A DNA stretch of 64,000 nt from CAIVPM01 sp964477265 (GCA_964477265.1 CAYZDJ010000004.1:124001-188000); one strand, 5' to 3'; positions 44,583 to 54,532 are shown, counted from the first letter of the stretch. Numbers and translations are program-made. The notes: generated by a model from the sequence alone, not told the origin.

Positions 44583-45176
44583 TTGAATTACTTAGCACAC
44601 GCATATTTTTCATTTAATCACCCACAGGTTTTGGTGGGTAATATAATTAGCGACTTTGTGAAAGGAAAGCAGCAATATAACTTTCCTGATGGCATTCAAA
44701 AAGGCATACAACTGCACAGGGCTATTGACAACTTTACTGATACGCATAAAGCAATAAGCAAGGCAAAGGAATTGTTTAAGCCACATATAGGCTTATATGC
44801 TGGAGCGTTTACAGATATTGCGTTTGATTATTTTCTGGCAAACGATACTACAACTTTTGCAACAGATAAACATTTGTTTGAGTTTACACAAAATATATAT
44901 CAAACGCTACACGATCATCAACAATATTTACCAGAAAAATTCAAGGCTGTTTTTCCCCACATGCAACAGCACAACTGGTTATATAATTACAAACTGCAAG
45001 CTGGTATAGAAAAAAGTTTTAGTGGTTTAACTCGCAGGGCAAAATATATAAATACAACACATGAATCTTATAAAGTATTTGTAACCAACATTAATATTTT
45101 GCAGGGATATTATGATGAATTTATTGCAGATTTAAAACAGTTTAGTAACAGTAGTTTTATGCAACTTTTTTCATAA
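44583..45176 (+). CDS. Acyl-carrier-protein phosphodiesterase-like protein (AcpH/DUF479)
   Basis: A 197-residue HD-like helical protein. MNYLAHAYFSFNHPQVLVGNIISDFVKGKQ starts the family, and GIQLHRAIDNFTDTH, DIAFDYFLAND and the GLTRRAKYINT region carry the conserved acids and histidines. AcpH removes phosphopantetheine from acyl carrier protein. The start is TTG at 44583; no in-frame ATG lies upstream before a stop at 44568. It may be co-transcribed with the dienelactone hydrolase 31 bases downstream. Confidence 0.82.
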   Translation: MNYLAHAYFSFNHPQVLVGNIISDFVKGKQQYNFPDGIQKGIQLHRAIDNFTDTHKAISKAKELFKPHIGLYAGAFTDIAFDYFLANDTTTFATDKHLFEFTQNIYQTLHDHQQYLPEKFKAVFPHMQQHNWLYNYKLQAGIEKSFSGLTRRAKYINTTHESYKVFVTNINILQGYYDEFIADLKQFSNSSFMQLFS

Positions 45177-45207
45177 ATTGCAATAAGGGAAATTAAAATT
45201 TATTAAA

Positions 45208-46086
45208 ATGAAAAACCTTTTCATACTCACAATTACTGCATTTGCAACTGCATTGCTACTTGGCTATACCTTTAAAGAAAAAGCCCCCAAACCATTGACA
45301 CCAGCGTGTTACATGAGCTGCTTTAATGTTGAAACAAGGGAAATGATTGAACTTGATGCACTAAAACCTGGATTTAAAAACCTGCATCCCACACCAATAA
45401 ATTTTAAGTTGGAAAACCCTAAAGGAGAAGCTATACAATTTAATGCAGCAGATGGCAGCAGCTGTGGTGGATATTTTATTAAAAGCAAAAATAAAAGTAA
45501 TAAGTGGCTGTTTGTAATTCAGGAATGGTGGGGCCTTAATGACTATATAAAACGCGAAGCAGATACATACTATACTGAACTTAAAGATGTAAATGTTTTA
45601 GCCATTGATATGTATGATGGTAAGGTTGCAACATCAAAGGATAGTGCTATGCTATATATGAGCAATGCAAAAAAGGAAAGGCTTGAAACCATTGTAAACG
45701 CTGCTATTGCCTATGCAGGAACCACAGCAAATATTTATACAGTAGGTTGGTGCTTTGGTGGTGGTTGGAGCTTGCAATCTACCATACTTGCTAGTAAACA
45801 GGCTAAAGGTTGTGTAATGTATTATGGCAGGCCAGAAAATAATATTGACAGATTGAAGTCAATTAATTGCGATGTGATTGCTTTTTTTGGTAATCAGGAT
45901 AAAGGCATTACCAAAGATGTAGTAAACAAGTTTGAGGAGGACATGAAAGCTGCTAATAAGAAAATGTTTTTGTATAGATACGAAGCTGGTCATGGCTTTG
46001 CCAACCCAAGTAACCCAAGCTATAACAAGGCATTTACTGAAGATGCACATGCAAAATCAGTAGCGTTTTTAAAGGAAAGAATGTAA
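45208..46086 (+). CDS. Dienelactone hydrolase family protein, exported
   Basis: 292 residues with an N-terminal hydrophobic segment (about 3-20) suggesting export or anchoring. The DLH motifs are present: FVIQEWWGLNDYIKREADTYY (glutamate of the acid relay), a nucleophile elbow VGWCFGGGWSLQS (Cys in place of Ser, as in DLH), and GHGFANPSN near the C-terminus. Substrate unknown; related enzymes cut dienelactones or acyl esters. It converges on the next gene with adjacent stops. Confidence 0.86.
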   Translation: MKNLFILTITAFATALLLGYTFKEKAPKPLTPACYMSCFNVETREMIELDALKPGFKNLHPTPINFKLENPKGEAIQFNAADGSSCGGYFIKSKNKSNKWLFVIQEWWGLNDYIKREADTYYTELKDVNVLAIDMYDGKVATSKDSAMLYMSNAKKERLETIVNAAIAYAGTTANIYTVGWCFGGGWSLQSTILASKQAKGCVMYYGRPENNIDRLKSINCDVIAFFGNQDKGITKDVVNKFEEDMKAANKKMFLYRYEAGHGFANPSNPSYNKAFTEDAHAKSVAFLKERM

Positions 46087-46563
46087 CTAAAAAGTGTATC
46101 TTATTCCAATGCCACCCCAGCCACCTTCAGCATAGTTGTAACCAATTAAATTAAACGATGGTTGCCAATCAATGCTTATGTTTAGTGGTGCGTTGTTTAT
46201 TTTATAATCTAGTCCCAATACTCCATCAACACCTATGGCAATACCATTATCTCTTGTTGGATATTCCTTTTTCCATGTATCATTCCAAAGGCCAGCATGT
46301 GCACCAAAACCTGCATACCACTTTAATCCATCTATTATATCAATATCTCCATAAAACTCATACAACCCTGTAAGCCTTACTCCATAATTCCAAATATATC
46401 CAACACCTTCAATGGCCTTATTTTGCTTAACAAATGTTTTGTAAGTAATGCCACCTGGGTAAAATTTTAAACCAATTGCAGATTTGTAATCACTGCTTTT
46501 TTGTGCAGATACATGGGTTGCAACAGAAGTAATAAGTAAAGAAAATAACAATAGCTTTCTCAT
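46087..46563 (-). CDS. Small outer-membrane beta-barrel protein
   Basis: 158 residues, signal peptide MRKLLLFSLLITSVATHVSAQ. Alternating amphipathic strands and a C-terminal aromatic (GIGIRYTF) indicate an outer-membrane barrel of eight strands or so. No family can be named. It converges on the DLH gene and has a mobile repeat just upstream. Confidence 0.75.
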   Translation of the reverse strand: MRKLLLFSLLITSVATHVSAQKSSDYKSAIGLKFYPGGITYKTFVKQNKAIEGVGYIWNYGVRLTGLYEFYGDIDIIDGLKWYAGFGAHAGLWNDTWKKEYPTRDNGIAIGVDGVLGLDYKINNAPLNISIDWQPSFNLIGYNYAEGGWGGIGIRYTF

Positions 46564-46600
46564 AATATAATTTTTAAATAAAAATACGTTTTTACAAATA

Positions 46601-46768
46601 GAAGTTGTTTAACATTATTTTAACCGCAAAGTACACAAAGGTTTTCGCAAAGAAATCGCAAAGAATTTACCTAACCCTTTGCCAACTCTGCGTTTCCTAC
46701 TTTGCGTTGCTCTGCGGTTAATAAATATATTTTGTTTATTTTCAATAAACTAAATTTTAAACAACTTC
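46601..46768 (-). mobile_element. 168-bp MITE-like element, copy 2 (inverted)
   Basis: Ends GAAGTTGTTTAA (46601-46612) and TTAAACAACTTC (46757-46768). Read on the minus strand it matches copy 1 in length and at all but two of 168 positions. It lies between the small barrel gene and truB. Confidence 0.85.
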
Positions 46769-46774
46769 ATAATT

Positions 46775-47467
46775 TTAAATACTACTTGCTGTAGTTTGTT
46801 TCATCATCTCTTCAAATGCTTCAACTGTCATAGCATCTTCGTTTTTAAATTCTCCAATCCTTGTTCTGCACAAGCTGCTCAAATGTCCACCAACACCAAG
46901 TGCTGCACCAAAATCGTTTGCAAGGCTGCGTATGTATGTGCCTGTGCTGCACACAACTTTAAAATAAATAATTGCACCATCAATTTTTGTAATGGTAAAT
47001 TCTTTTATGGTTACTGGTCGTGGGTCAACCTTTACTTCAATGCCTTGCCTTGCACTTTCATATAATCGCTTGCCATCTTTTTTTATGGCACTATGCTGTG
47101 GTGGCATTTGTAAGATATTGCCAGTAAATTGCTTTGTAGCTTCAACTATTTCGTGTTGTGTTAAATGAGATGTGTCCTTAATGTTTTGCAGTTCACTTTC
47201 CAAGTCGTAAGTAGGTGTGGAGGCACCAAGTGTAATAGTGCCAGTATATTCTTTTTCCATACCCATATACTCATTAATCTTTTTTGTAAATTTTCCTGTG
47301 CAAATAATAAGCAAGCCTGTTGCCAAAGGATCGAGTGTGCCGGCGTGTCCTATTTTTTTTATTTTAATTAAGTACCTTAATTTTTTTACAACAGCAAAGC
47401 TGCTCCATGTAAGTGGCTTATTAATTAATAACACCTTGCCTTCGGCAAAAGGATTTAATTCTTGCAT
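46775..47467 (-). CDS. truB: tRNA pseudouridine(55) synthase
   Basis: A 230-residue enzyme that makes pseudouridine at position 55 of tRNA. The catalytic aspartate D46 lies in GHAGTLDPLATG; the conserved KPLTWSSFAVVKKLR, YESARQGIEV, and CSTGTYIRSLANDFG motifs follow. The C-terminal PUA domain is short. The gene lies immediately beside the mobile element copy 2. Confidence 0.96.
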   Translation of the reverse strand: MQELNPFAEGKVLLINKPLTWSSFAVVKKLRYLIKIKKIGHAGTLDPLATGLLIICTGKFTKKINEYMGMEKEYTGTITLGASTPTYDLESELQNIKDTSHLTQHEIVEATKQFTGNILQMPPQHSAIKKDGKRLYESARQGIEVKVDPRPVTIKEFTITKIDGAIIYFKVVCSTGTYIRSLANDFGAALGVGGHLSSLCRTRIGEFKNEDAMTVEAFEEMMKQTTASSI

Positions 47468-47513
47468 TGAAAATATTTAAGGCAAAGAAACAGAGATTGC
47501 TTAGTTAAAGTGT

Positions 47514-49403
47514 TTATTCCACAATTAACTTTTCAGTTTTTACATCTCCATTATTCAAAATTACTTTTACAATATACACTCCTTTGGCAAATGATTTTAA
47601 ATTTACGATATACGATGTACGATTTGTTTTATCTGTATAAATTATTTTACCTAAATAATCAACAATCAATAATTCTTTAACATTGTTACTTTCTATTGTA
47701 ACTATTGAAGTTGCTGGGTTTGGATAAATGTTTATTGTTGACAGTTTATTGTTTATAGTTAATAGTTTAGTTTCACTATAGCTTGTTTTTCCATCTTTAT
47801 CTACTGCTGCAATTTTGTAATACAACTTAGTGCCAATTGTCAACTGTGAATTGTCGTCTATAAATGAATATTCATTAGCTTCTTTATTTCTTGCATTTAC
47901 TTTTCCTATGGTTATAAAATCTTTTCCATTATTACTTTTTAGAATATTAAAATGCGAAACATTTGTTTCATTGTGTGTTGCCCAAATGTTTTTAATATGC
48001 AGTTCATTTATAAGTTGTAAATTATAATTCGCAAATTGTAATGGTAGGGTTACAGTTTTACAAAAAGTATTATTGTTGGTTAGTAACCCCATTTGTGTAC
48101 ACAAATACATGTAATTGTTGTAGGCTATTGTATCTAACGAGTTTAGCAAAAGGTTGTTTGTTTCAAGAGTATCTGTTTTAAGATTATAAAACTCTTCGGC
48201 TCCATAATCAAATTTTATTAATTTATAATCTTTATTACGCATTGCTTTTCCATCTGCCGAGTCGGTAGTAACTTTAAATATTTCGGTAAATGCCCAAGGG
48301 CGAATAGCAGTATCATTATTTTTTAAAATAGGTAAAATGCTTTTGCTATCAATGATAGTAGTACTTGGTATTTGCTGTTGCCAATTGTTTATACTAAACA
48401 AATCAATAATTGTGGCAAACAAATCGTGTGTGTTTACCAATTGGGTACTCACCCTATTGGGATTTACAATAGATGGTCCCGAAATAATAAATGGCACATG
48501 AACTCCATATTGATAAACAGTGCCTTTAGCTCGGTCTGTATTGGCAATTTGTGCAGAACGTATGCCATTGCCATTATCGCCAATAAAAATTATATCTGTA
48601 CTGTCAAATTTATTGTAGAGAATTAATGAATCAAAAAGCCTTCCTATTTCATGGTCTAGGGCTTGAAGCATTGCTTTAAAATATTTTTTAGGATTAGCAT
48701 TAATATCGTTGGCTGTGCCAGTTAATCCTGTGTATGTATGCAAATTAGCAGGAGGTAAATGAAGTGGTGTGTGTGGTGCATTATATGCCAACCACAAAAA
48801 AAACGGTGAAGTGTTTTTTGTTTTTATCCAGGCTATTGCATCATCTGTTGTTTCGGTTGTGGCGTAATTAGTACTAGTGGTTGATATGCCATTTGTTATT
48901 TTTGTCCAATTGGTATAGCTGTTTAAAGCACCTAAAAAATTACCTGCATAATAATCGTATCCCATTAAATTGGGTATTTGCAAATTTGATGCAGGGGTTT
49001 GATTGTGTAAATGCCATTTACCTACATTGGCAGTAGCAATATTGCTAATGTTTTGCTTTAAAATACGTGGTATTGTTTTTTCTGATGTATCTAAAGTTGC
49101 TGCACCAACTCCACCAACAGCGTCACCAACTCCTGTTCTAAAACTATATCTGCCAGTAAGAATTCCAGATCGTGTAGGAGAACAAACAGGATTTGACATA
49201 CCATTTGTAAACCTTACTGCTTTGGGTAGTAATCTGCGTAAATTAGGAAGAGGTGCTGTATCGGCATGGTCTTCATAAAATCCACAATAATCCGTACCTA
49301 AATCGTCGGCAATTATGAGTATTACGTTGTGTTGTGATTGTACTTTTATTGCAACTAAATAAAGGAAAATAGTGAGTAAAATTTTATGTAGCATAGCAGT
49401 CAT
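47514..49403 (-). CDS. T9SS-secreted sulfatase
   Basis: The frame extends to a TTG at 49445, but the ATG at 49403 starts a good signal peptide (MTAMLHKILLTIFLYLVAIKVQSQ) and is preferred, giving about 629 residues. The type I sulfatase motif CSPTRSG (Cys about residue 74) is the site converted to formylglycine, and NVILIIADDLGTDYCG gives the metal-binding aspartates. NAPHTPLHLP and FIGDNGNG complete the site. A fibronectin-like linker and type A CTD (ending KLIVE) end the protein. The sulfated substrate is unknown. The maturation enzyme is not in the window. Confidence 0.9.
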   Translation of the reverse strand: MTAMLHKILLTIFLYLVAIKVQSQHNVILIIADDLGTDYCGFYEDHADTAPLPNLRRLLPKAVRFTNGMSNPVCSPTRSGILTGRYSFRTGVGDAVGGVGAATLDTSEKTIPRILKQNISNIATANVGKWHLHNQTPASNLQIPNLMGYDYYAGNFLGALNSYTNWTKITNGISTTSTNYATTETTDDAIAWIKTKNTSPFFLWLAYNAPHTPLHLPPANLHTYTGLTGTANDINANPKKYFKAMLQALDHEIGRLFDSLILYNKFDSTDIIFIGDNGNGIRSAQIANTDRAKGTVYQYGVHVPFIISGPSIVNPNRVSTQLVNTHDLFATIIDLFSINNWQQQIPSTTIIDSKSILPILKNNDTAIRPWAFTEIFKVTTDSADGKAMRNKDYKLIKFDYGAEEFYNLKTDTLETNNLLLNSLDTIAYNNYMYLCTQMGLLTNNNTFCKTVTLPLQFANYNLQLINELHIKNIWATHNETNVSHFNILKSNNGKDFITIGKVNARNKEANEYSFIDDNSQLTIGTKLYYKIAAVDKDGKTSYSETKLLTINNKLSTINIYPNPATSIVTIESNNVKELLIVDYLGKIIYTDKTNRTSYIVNLKSFAKGVYIVKVILNNGDVKTEKLIVE

Positions 49404-49469
49404 TGTTTTTGTTACGATTGCTTTTTTATTAAAAGGTTTACTCAAAAAATATGCAAACTAAGTAGAGGC

Positions 49470-51455
49470 TTACTCTACAATTAGTTTTTCTGTTTTTATT
49501 ACACCATTATTTAAAATAGCTTTTACTATATACACTCCTTTGGCAAATGGTTTTAAATTTACGATGTATGATGTACGATTTGTTTTATCTGTATAAATTA
49601 TTTTACCTGAATAATCAACAATCAATAATTCTTTAGCATTACTGCATTCTACTGTAACTATTGAATTTGCTGGGTTTGGGTAAATGTTTATAGTTGACAG
49701 TTTATTGTTTATAGTTAATAGTTTAGTTTCACTATAGTTTGTTTTTCCATCTTTATCTACGCCAGTTAATCGATAGTAAAGCGTTAGTTGGTCGTTAGTT
49801 AACGGTAGTTTGTTATCAATAAAGCTATATTCATTTAACACTTTGTTATTTGCAGTCACTTTTCCTATTGTTATAAAATCTTTTCCATTGCTACTTCTTT
49901 GTATATTAAAGTGCGACACATTTATTTCATTGGCAGTTGTCCATAAATTAGTTACTTGCTTTTCATTACTTGTTCCATTCGTAATTCGTAACTCATAATT
50001 TGTAAATTTCAAGGGCAATACATTAGTAGTTGTACTAACTATGTCGCTTCTAAATTTTTTATAATTGTTCCTGCTTAGGTCTTTTGCTTCAGTTCCATCA
50101 TTATAAAACTCTGTGCTGCCATTGTCGCTAATTACTTCAAGTTTATTAGTAGCAAGTTGTCCATTTTCTACAATCTCAACAAGGGTTTCTGTATTTAAAG
50201 TGTTAATGGGTAATTGAGAAATTAAAACAGGTGCATCTGCAGCAACTCCAGTCCATTTATACAAAGCACCATTTAAAGGAAGGTTATCGTAGTTGCCAGC
50301 AGCTATAATATAAACTCCATTCGATAATCTTATTATATCTCTCACTCCCCTGCCTCCCAAATTTAATTCAATTGCATTGGCAAATGTTGGCGTGGTAGTA
50401 GCTGTGCCATTATTAAACCACGTTTCAAAATTTGTAATAGGCACAATCACTGCTTTATTCCTATTACTTATTGGTACAAGTGGTGCCCTTAATCCAATAT
50501 ACAAAGTTGTATTGTCTGGTGCAAAGCACATTCCTTCAACATTAAAGCCATCAATGCTTTTACTGTCTTTGCCACTTGCAGCTGATGCAGTAAAATTATA
50601 TCCCATATTGTTGCCCCAAGTAATAATTGAATTACGAATGTTGTTGTAATATCCAACAGTTGCAATACTTGTTGCACTGCCTGTGCCTGCAACATCTGTT
50701 GCAAACAATCTATTGATGTTGGGCTTTACAACACTGCTGCTTCCTGCTGTGCCTAGGCTGCTTATCCAGTAAATCCTGTTATTTATTGTTGGGCTTTTAA
50801 CCCCTGCTTCCAAATCAATTTCCTTGTAATCGTTAGTACTTCCATCTGTTAATCCCAAAAGGTTTTGGTAATCGTAAGTAGCAACTGGTAAGCCCGATTT
50901 TTTTCTATCAAAAACAAACAAGCTGTTTATTTCATCATCGCCAATAAGCATATAGTTTGTGTCAAGTGCAATGGCAGCAGATGCATCAGCCATTCCTGTA
51001 TGAAAAAAAGTAGAGGAAGGAGTAGCAGATGCTGCTGACGCTGCATATTTAATGGTAATATTATCTGTGCTTGAACCTTTGGTTAAAGTAAGTTTAATAT
51101 CGCTATAGCCAACAGATGCAGGCAAAATTTTTGCAATAGCATATCCATCAAATTTAAAAATGGTAATGTTGGCCAAAGGCACTACAGCTGTTTTAGAGCT
51201 GGTAACTGCAATACTATAATTGGCAGCCAAAATAGGTAAACTGTTTTCGTTAATGTCTAACCTTATACCTGTGGTTGCAGCAGGATCTGTAGGGTCGTTT
51301 ATAACACCACTAATATAGGGTGGATTGATAAACTGTTGCGAGGTAGCTATGCTGAAATCTATTGTAACAGAACGTTTGTAATGCTTGTTGTATGCAAAAG
51401 AGCTGATATTGCACGATAAAGCAATAGCTATAACAAATGTTTTATATAACTTCAT
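49470..51455 (-). CDS. T9SS-secreted DUF3616-like protein
   Basis: 661 residues: a signal peptide (MKLYKTFVIAIALSCNISSFA), a beta domain about residues 28-145, then a propeller-like domain (about 150-490) with motifs such as MLIGDDEINSLFVFDR and EIDLEAGVKSPTINNRIYWISSLG, which resemble DUF3616. A fibronectin-like linker and type A sorting domain end it. No catalytic residues are evident, so it may bind a ligand. It lies between the sulfatase and the pectinesterase on the same strand; the three may be co-expressed. Confidence 0.8.
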   Translation of the reverse strand: MKLYKTFVIAIALSCNISSFAYNKHYKRSVTIDFSIATSQQFINPPYISGVINDPTDPAATTGIRLDINENSLPILAANYSIAVTSSKTAVVPLANITIFKFDGYAIAKILPASVGYSDIKLTLTKGSSTDNITIKYAASAASATPSSTFFHTGMADASAAIALDTNYMLIGDDEINSLFVFDRKKSGLPVATYDYQNLLGLTDGSTNDYKEIDLEAGVKSPTINNRIYWISSLGTAGSSSVVKPNINRLFATDVAGTGSATSIATVGYYNNIRNSIITWGNNMGYNFTASAASGKDSKSIDGFNVEGMCFAPDNTTLYIGLRAPLVPISNRNKAVIVPITNFETWFNNGTATTTPTFANAIELNLGGRGVRDIIRLSNGVYIIAAGNYDNLPLNGALYKWTGVAADAPVLISQLPINTLNTETLVEIVENGQLATNKLEVISDNGSTEFYNDGTEAKDLSRNNYKKFRSDIVSTTTNVLPLKFTNYELRITNGTSNEKQVTNLWTTANEINVSHFNIQRSSNGKDFITIGKVTANNKVLNEYSFIDNKLPLTNDQLTLYYRLTGVDKDGKTNYSETKLLTINNKLSTINIYPNPANSIVTVECSNAKELLIVDYSGKIIYTDKTNRTSYIVNLKPFAKGVYIVKAILNNGVIKTEKLIVE

Positions 51456-51474
51456 TTCAAATATTTTCTACCAG

Positions 51475-54354
51475 TTATTCAACAATCAATTTGCTAGTTT
51501 TTAGTTCGCCATTATTTAAAATAGCTTTTACTATATACACCCCTTTTACAAACGATTTTAGATTAACGATGTACGATGTACGATTTATTTTATCTGTATA
51601 AATTATTTTACCTAAATAATCAATAATCAATAATTCTTTAGCATTACTGCATTCTACTGTAGCTACTGAATTTGCTGGGTTGGGGTAAATGTTTATAGTT
51701 GACAGTTTATTGTTTATAGTTAATAGTTTAGTTTCACTATAGTTTGTTTTTCCATCTTTATCTACGCCAGTTAATCGATAGTAAAGCGTTAGTTGGTCGT
51801 TAGTTAACGGTAGTTTGTTATCAATAAAGCTATATTCATTTAACACTTTATTATTTGCATTTACTTTTCCTACAGGTATAAAATCTTTGCCATTTATTGA
51901 ACGTTGAATATTAAAATGTGATACATTAATTTCATTGGCAGTTGTCCATGTATTTTCAACCTGCTTTTCATTTGAAACTTTTACCTGATAACTTGTAAAC
52001 TTCAATGGCAACACAGGCTGCAAGCCTTTTACATGAACATTTTTAACTACAGCATATCTGCCAGCACTAGTACTGCCACAGCTTAAATAAATTCTTATGG
52101 TTAATGTTTCTCCAACATTTACCTGTACTCCATTTCCTGTATTTAAAGCAAATGCATATTGCGATGTATTACCAGCATTTGAGGTGGCTGCTACAACTAT
52201 TGGCGTAGTATATGCTCCATTTGCTGTGCCAGGAAAAGTTATACCAGCACCATCGCGACCACCAGTTACATTGGCACTATCTGTTGTAAAGTTTGATTTT
52301 GAATATGCAATGGCAATTTTGGTTCCCGATACTGAAGCGTAATAACCTATCTGTGCAATAAATGAGTCTATCCTAACTGCATAATTTGCATCTGGCTTTA
52401 TAGTAAATTGTTCATATAAGGTTCTGTTTAAATTGCCACCACTGCCACCGCTTGCTGTAGTCCACATTCCATCTCCTGCAGCTGATGGAGCAATAGCTTG
52501 TCCATACAATGTTGAGTATGCAGGCACAGCAGCAACCTGTGTTCCATTTGATAAATTTAACCTGTTTAGTGTTGGTGTAGTTGCTGTTAATCCTGCTGAC
52601 CTTATAGATGTGCTGTCTGAATTGTTTGTTGCCAGGCTCCAGTATTGCAGTACATCAAAATTTAACAATGGGGTGCTATGCGTTATACCACTTACTGCAA
52701 TGTTTTTTGTAATGGTTGATGCAGAGCAGCTAGTTGTAAACACAACATTGCCACTGTAGCTATTTGCTGTAGCTGCGTTTAACCTTACATAAATAGTAGT
52801 GTTTGCAATGTTTCCAGCAGTTTGGGTAAGCGTTATTGGGTTTACATTCCAGTTAGTGTTATCAAGGCTTATTTCAAAATTGGTTGGTGCGGTAATAGTA
52901 ACATTGCTTAAAAGGTTAATGCCATTTACAATAAATGCCTGTGAAGCACTTGGTGCTGTTGAACCTTGTAAAAAATTGGTTAAACTATTTGTTGTTGTAT
53001 ATATTGTTGGAGTAGAAGAAATTTCAACTGTATCAGTTGAGGTTGTGGTATAACCAGCTTTAGTAGCTTCTACAATGTAATAATATTTTGTGCAATTAGG
53101 TGGCACTGCATCGGCATAGCTAAAGTTTATGCTGGTGTCGTTAGCAGAAGTGATAGTTTTAATAACCTGGAACGATGCTTTGTTATCAATACTTCTGTAT
53201 AAATTATAAATTATGCCAGATAATGCCCAACTAATATTCCATGTAAAATTTGTATTGGCACCACTTTTTACTCCTTTAAAGTTAGATACAGCCAATTCTG
53301 TATTGGGACTATTGCAAAAGTCGTTTCTTACACTACAAGGATTCCAACCATTAAATACATTTAAAATATTATAGCCAACTGTATCGGCATTTGTAAACTG
53401 CTTGCTCCATGCAACCCTATTGCTAACATCAATCAAGCTGCCATCAAACTTTTTGCTTTGGTATTCTCCATAAGTTATCACGTTTGTGTTTGTGCCTGCA
53501 TCCCAAATGCTCCAACCCAAAGGATTAATACTGCTGCTCATTTGTGTGTTAGTAAAAACTGTTTTGTTAGCAGCAGTAACACCGCTTGTTGCATTGTTCC
53601 AAGGTCGCCCAAGGTAATATTGTGTGGCACCTGTGTTGGCAGGTATTTTACAATCTTTAAACCAATAGCCATAGCCCTGCCCTGTTGTGGTATTTGCAGC
53701 AGTTATATACGAGCTGCCAATTCCTGTCCTTGATTTTGGATATACTACACAGCTATCGAAAATAGCAATGCTGCTGCCAAAAATAAAATCTACAATTCCA
53801 TCTATATAACATTTGTAAAAATAGTGGCGTGGGTTGCCACTACCTTTGGTGTAAAGCGTATCCTGCATACCAATAAACCTGCAATTTTTAAAGGCAACCC
53901 TGTCTGCATTAATAACAACAGCTACAGCTTGCAAGCCTGTAACGCCTGCTGCACTGGCACTATCATAATTAAAGGTATTGGCAAAAGTTATGTTTACCGA
54001 AACAAAGTCATTTGCATTTATAGTTACACTGGCACTGCCTTGTGTGCCAATTGTTCCACCACCAGCAATAGGTTTACCAGCATAATCATCAAAAAAAACA
54101 ACAACGTTGACAACGCTTTCTCCAATAAGCTGTATATTAGGTTTATTGCTTGGCACATTCACTTTTTCATAGTATCTGCCCTTGGTAACATATATAACAT
54201 AAGGTGTAGTACTGTTTGTTGGTGCAGCATCTATAGCTCCCTGAACAGTGGTGAAATTTCCTGTTCCATCTTTGGCAACTATGCTATTGTATTGTGCATT
54301 TGTAGCAATTGACAAAAGGGTGCATATAAATGTAGATAGTAAAAATTTTTTCAT
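51475..54354 (-). CDS. T9SS-secreted pectinesterase (CE8-like)
   Basis: 959 residues. After the signal (MKKFLLSTFICTLLSIATNAQ), a right-handed beta-helix pectin methylesterase domain spans about 22-320, with AVVINADRVAFKNCRFIGMQDTLYT, YIDGIVDFIFGSSIAIF (catalytic aspartates) and YLGRPWNN (arginine/tryptophan). Fibronectin-like and Ig-like regions follow (about 330-790), then a type A CTD. Pectin methylesterases demethylate pectin so that lyases can cut it; no polysaccharide lyase or SusCD pair is in the window. The gene is the most upstream of the three CTD genes. Confidence 0.92.
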   Translation of the reverse strand: MKKFLLSTFICTLLSIATNAQYNSIVAKDGTGNFTTVQGAIDAAPTNSTTPYVIYVTKGRYYEKVNVPSNKPNIQLIGESVVNVVVFFDDYAGKPIAGGGTIGTQGSASVTINANDFVSVNITFANTFNYDSASAAGVTGLQAVAVVINADRVAFKNCRFIGMQDTLYTKGSGNPRHYFYKCYIDGIVDFIFGSSIAIFDSCVVYPKSRTGIGSSYITAANTTTGQGYGYWFKDCKIPANTGATQYYLGRPWNNATSGVTAANKTVFTNTQMSSSINPLGWSIWDAGTNTNVITYGEYQSKKFDGSLIDVSNRVAWSKQFTNADTVGYNILNVFNGWNPCSVRNDFCNSPNTELAVSNFKGVKSGANTNFTWNISWALSGIIYNLYRSIDNKASFQVIKTITSANDTSINFSYADAVPPNCTKYYYIVEATKAGYTTTSTDTVEISSTPTIYTTTNSLTNFLQGSTAPSASQAFIVNGINLLSNVTITAPTNFEISLDNTNWNVNPITLTQTAGNIANTTIYVRLNAATANSYSGNVVFTTSCSASTITKNIAVSGITHSTPLLNFDVLQYWSLATNNSDSTSIRSAGLTATTPTLNRLNLSNGTQVAAVPAYSTLYGQAIAPSAAGDGMWTTASGGSGGNLNRTLYEQFTIKPDANYAVRIDSFIAQIGYYASVSGTKIAIAYSKSNFTTDSANVTGGRDGAGITFPGTANGAYTTPIVVAATSNAGNTSQYAFALNTGNGVQVNVGETLTIRIYLSCGSTSAGRYAVVKNVHVKGLQPVLPLKFTSYQVKVSNEKQVENTWTTANEINVSHFNIQRSINGKDFIPVGKVNANNKVLNEYSFIDNKLPLTNDQLTLYYRLTGVDKDGKTNYSETKLLTINNKLSTINIYPNPANSVATVECSNAKELLIIDYLGKIIYTDKINRTSYIVNLKSFVKGVYIVKAILNNGELKTSKLIVE

Positions 54355-54499
54355 AGCAAAGCAATGTTTAGGCTATGAAGGTAAATAATAGGGTGAAAGC
54401 AGAAAAAGAAATAATTTGTATTCTATGCAAACGATACAAGAAACATGTAATTTAATGGTAGAATACCATTAAATGTCAAGCTTAAAGTTTTTAGAATAA

Positions 54500-54532
54500 A
54501 AAAAAGACAACTTGTAAAGAGTTGTCTTTTTT
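54500..54532 (-). terminator. Terminator after glutaryl-CoA dehydrogenase gene
   Basis: AAAAAAGACAACT pairs with AGTTGTCTTTTTT (13 bp) around a seven-base loop, 20 bases beyond the stop codon on the minus strand. Confidence 0.92.

Noticed and set aside
44265..46768. Composite transposon made of the two 168-bp copies
   Set aside because: The copies hold no transposase and the enclosed genes are ordinary, so only a non-autonomous element is supported.
53824..54312. Long antisense reading frame opposite the pectinesterase gene
   Set aside because: It lies wholly inside a well supported gene and has no recognisable protein character.
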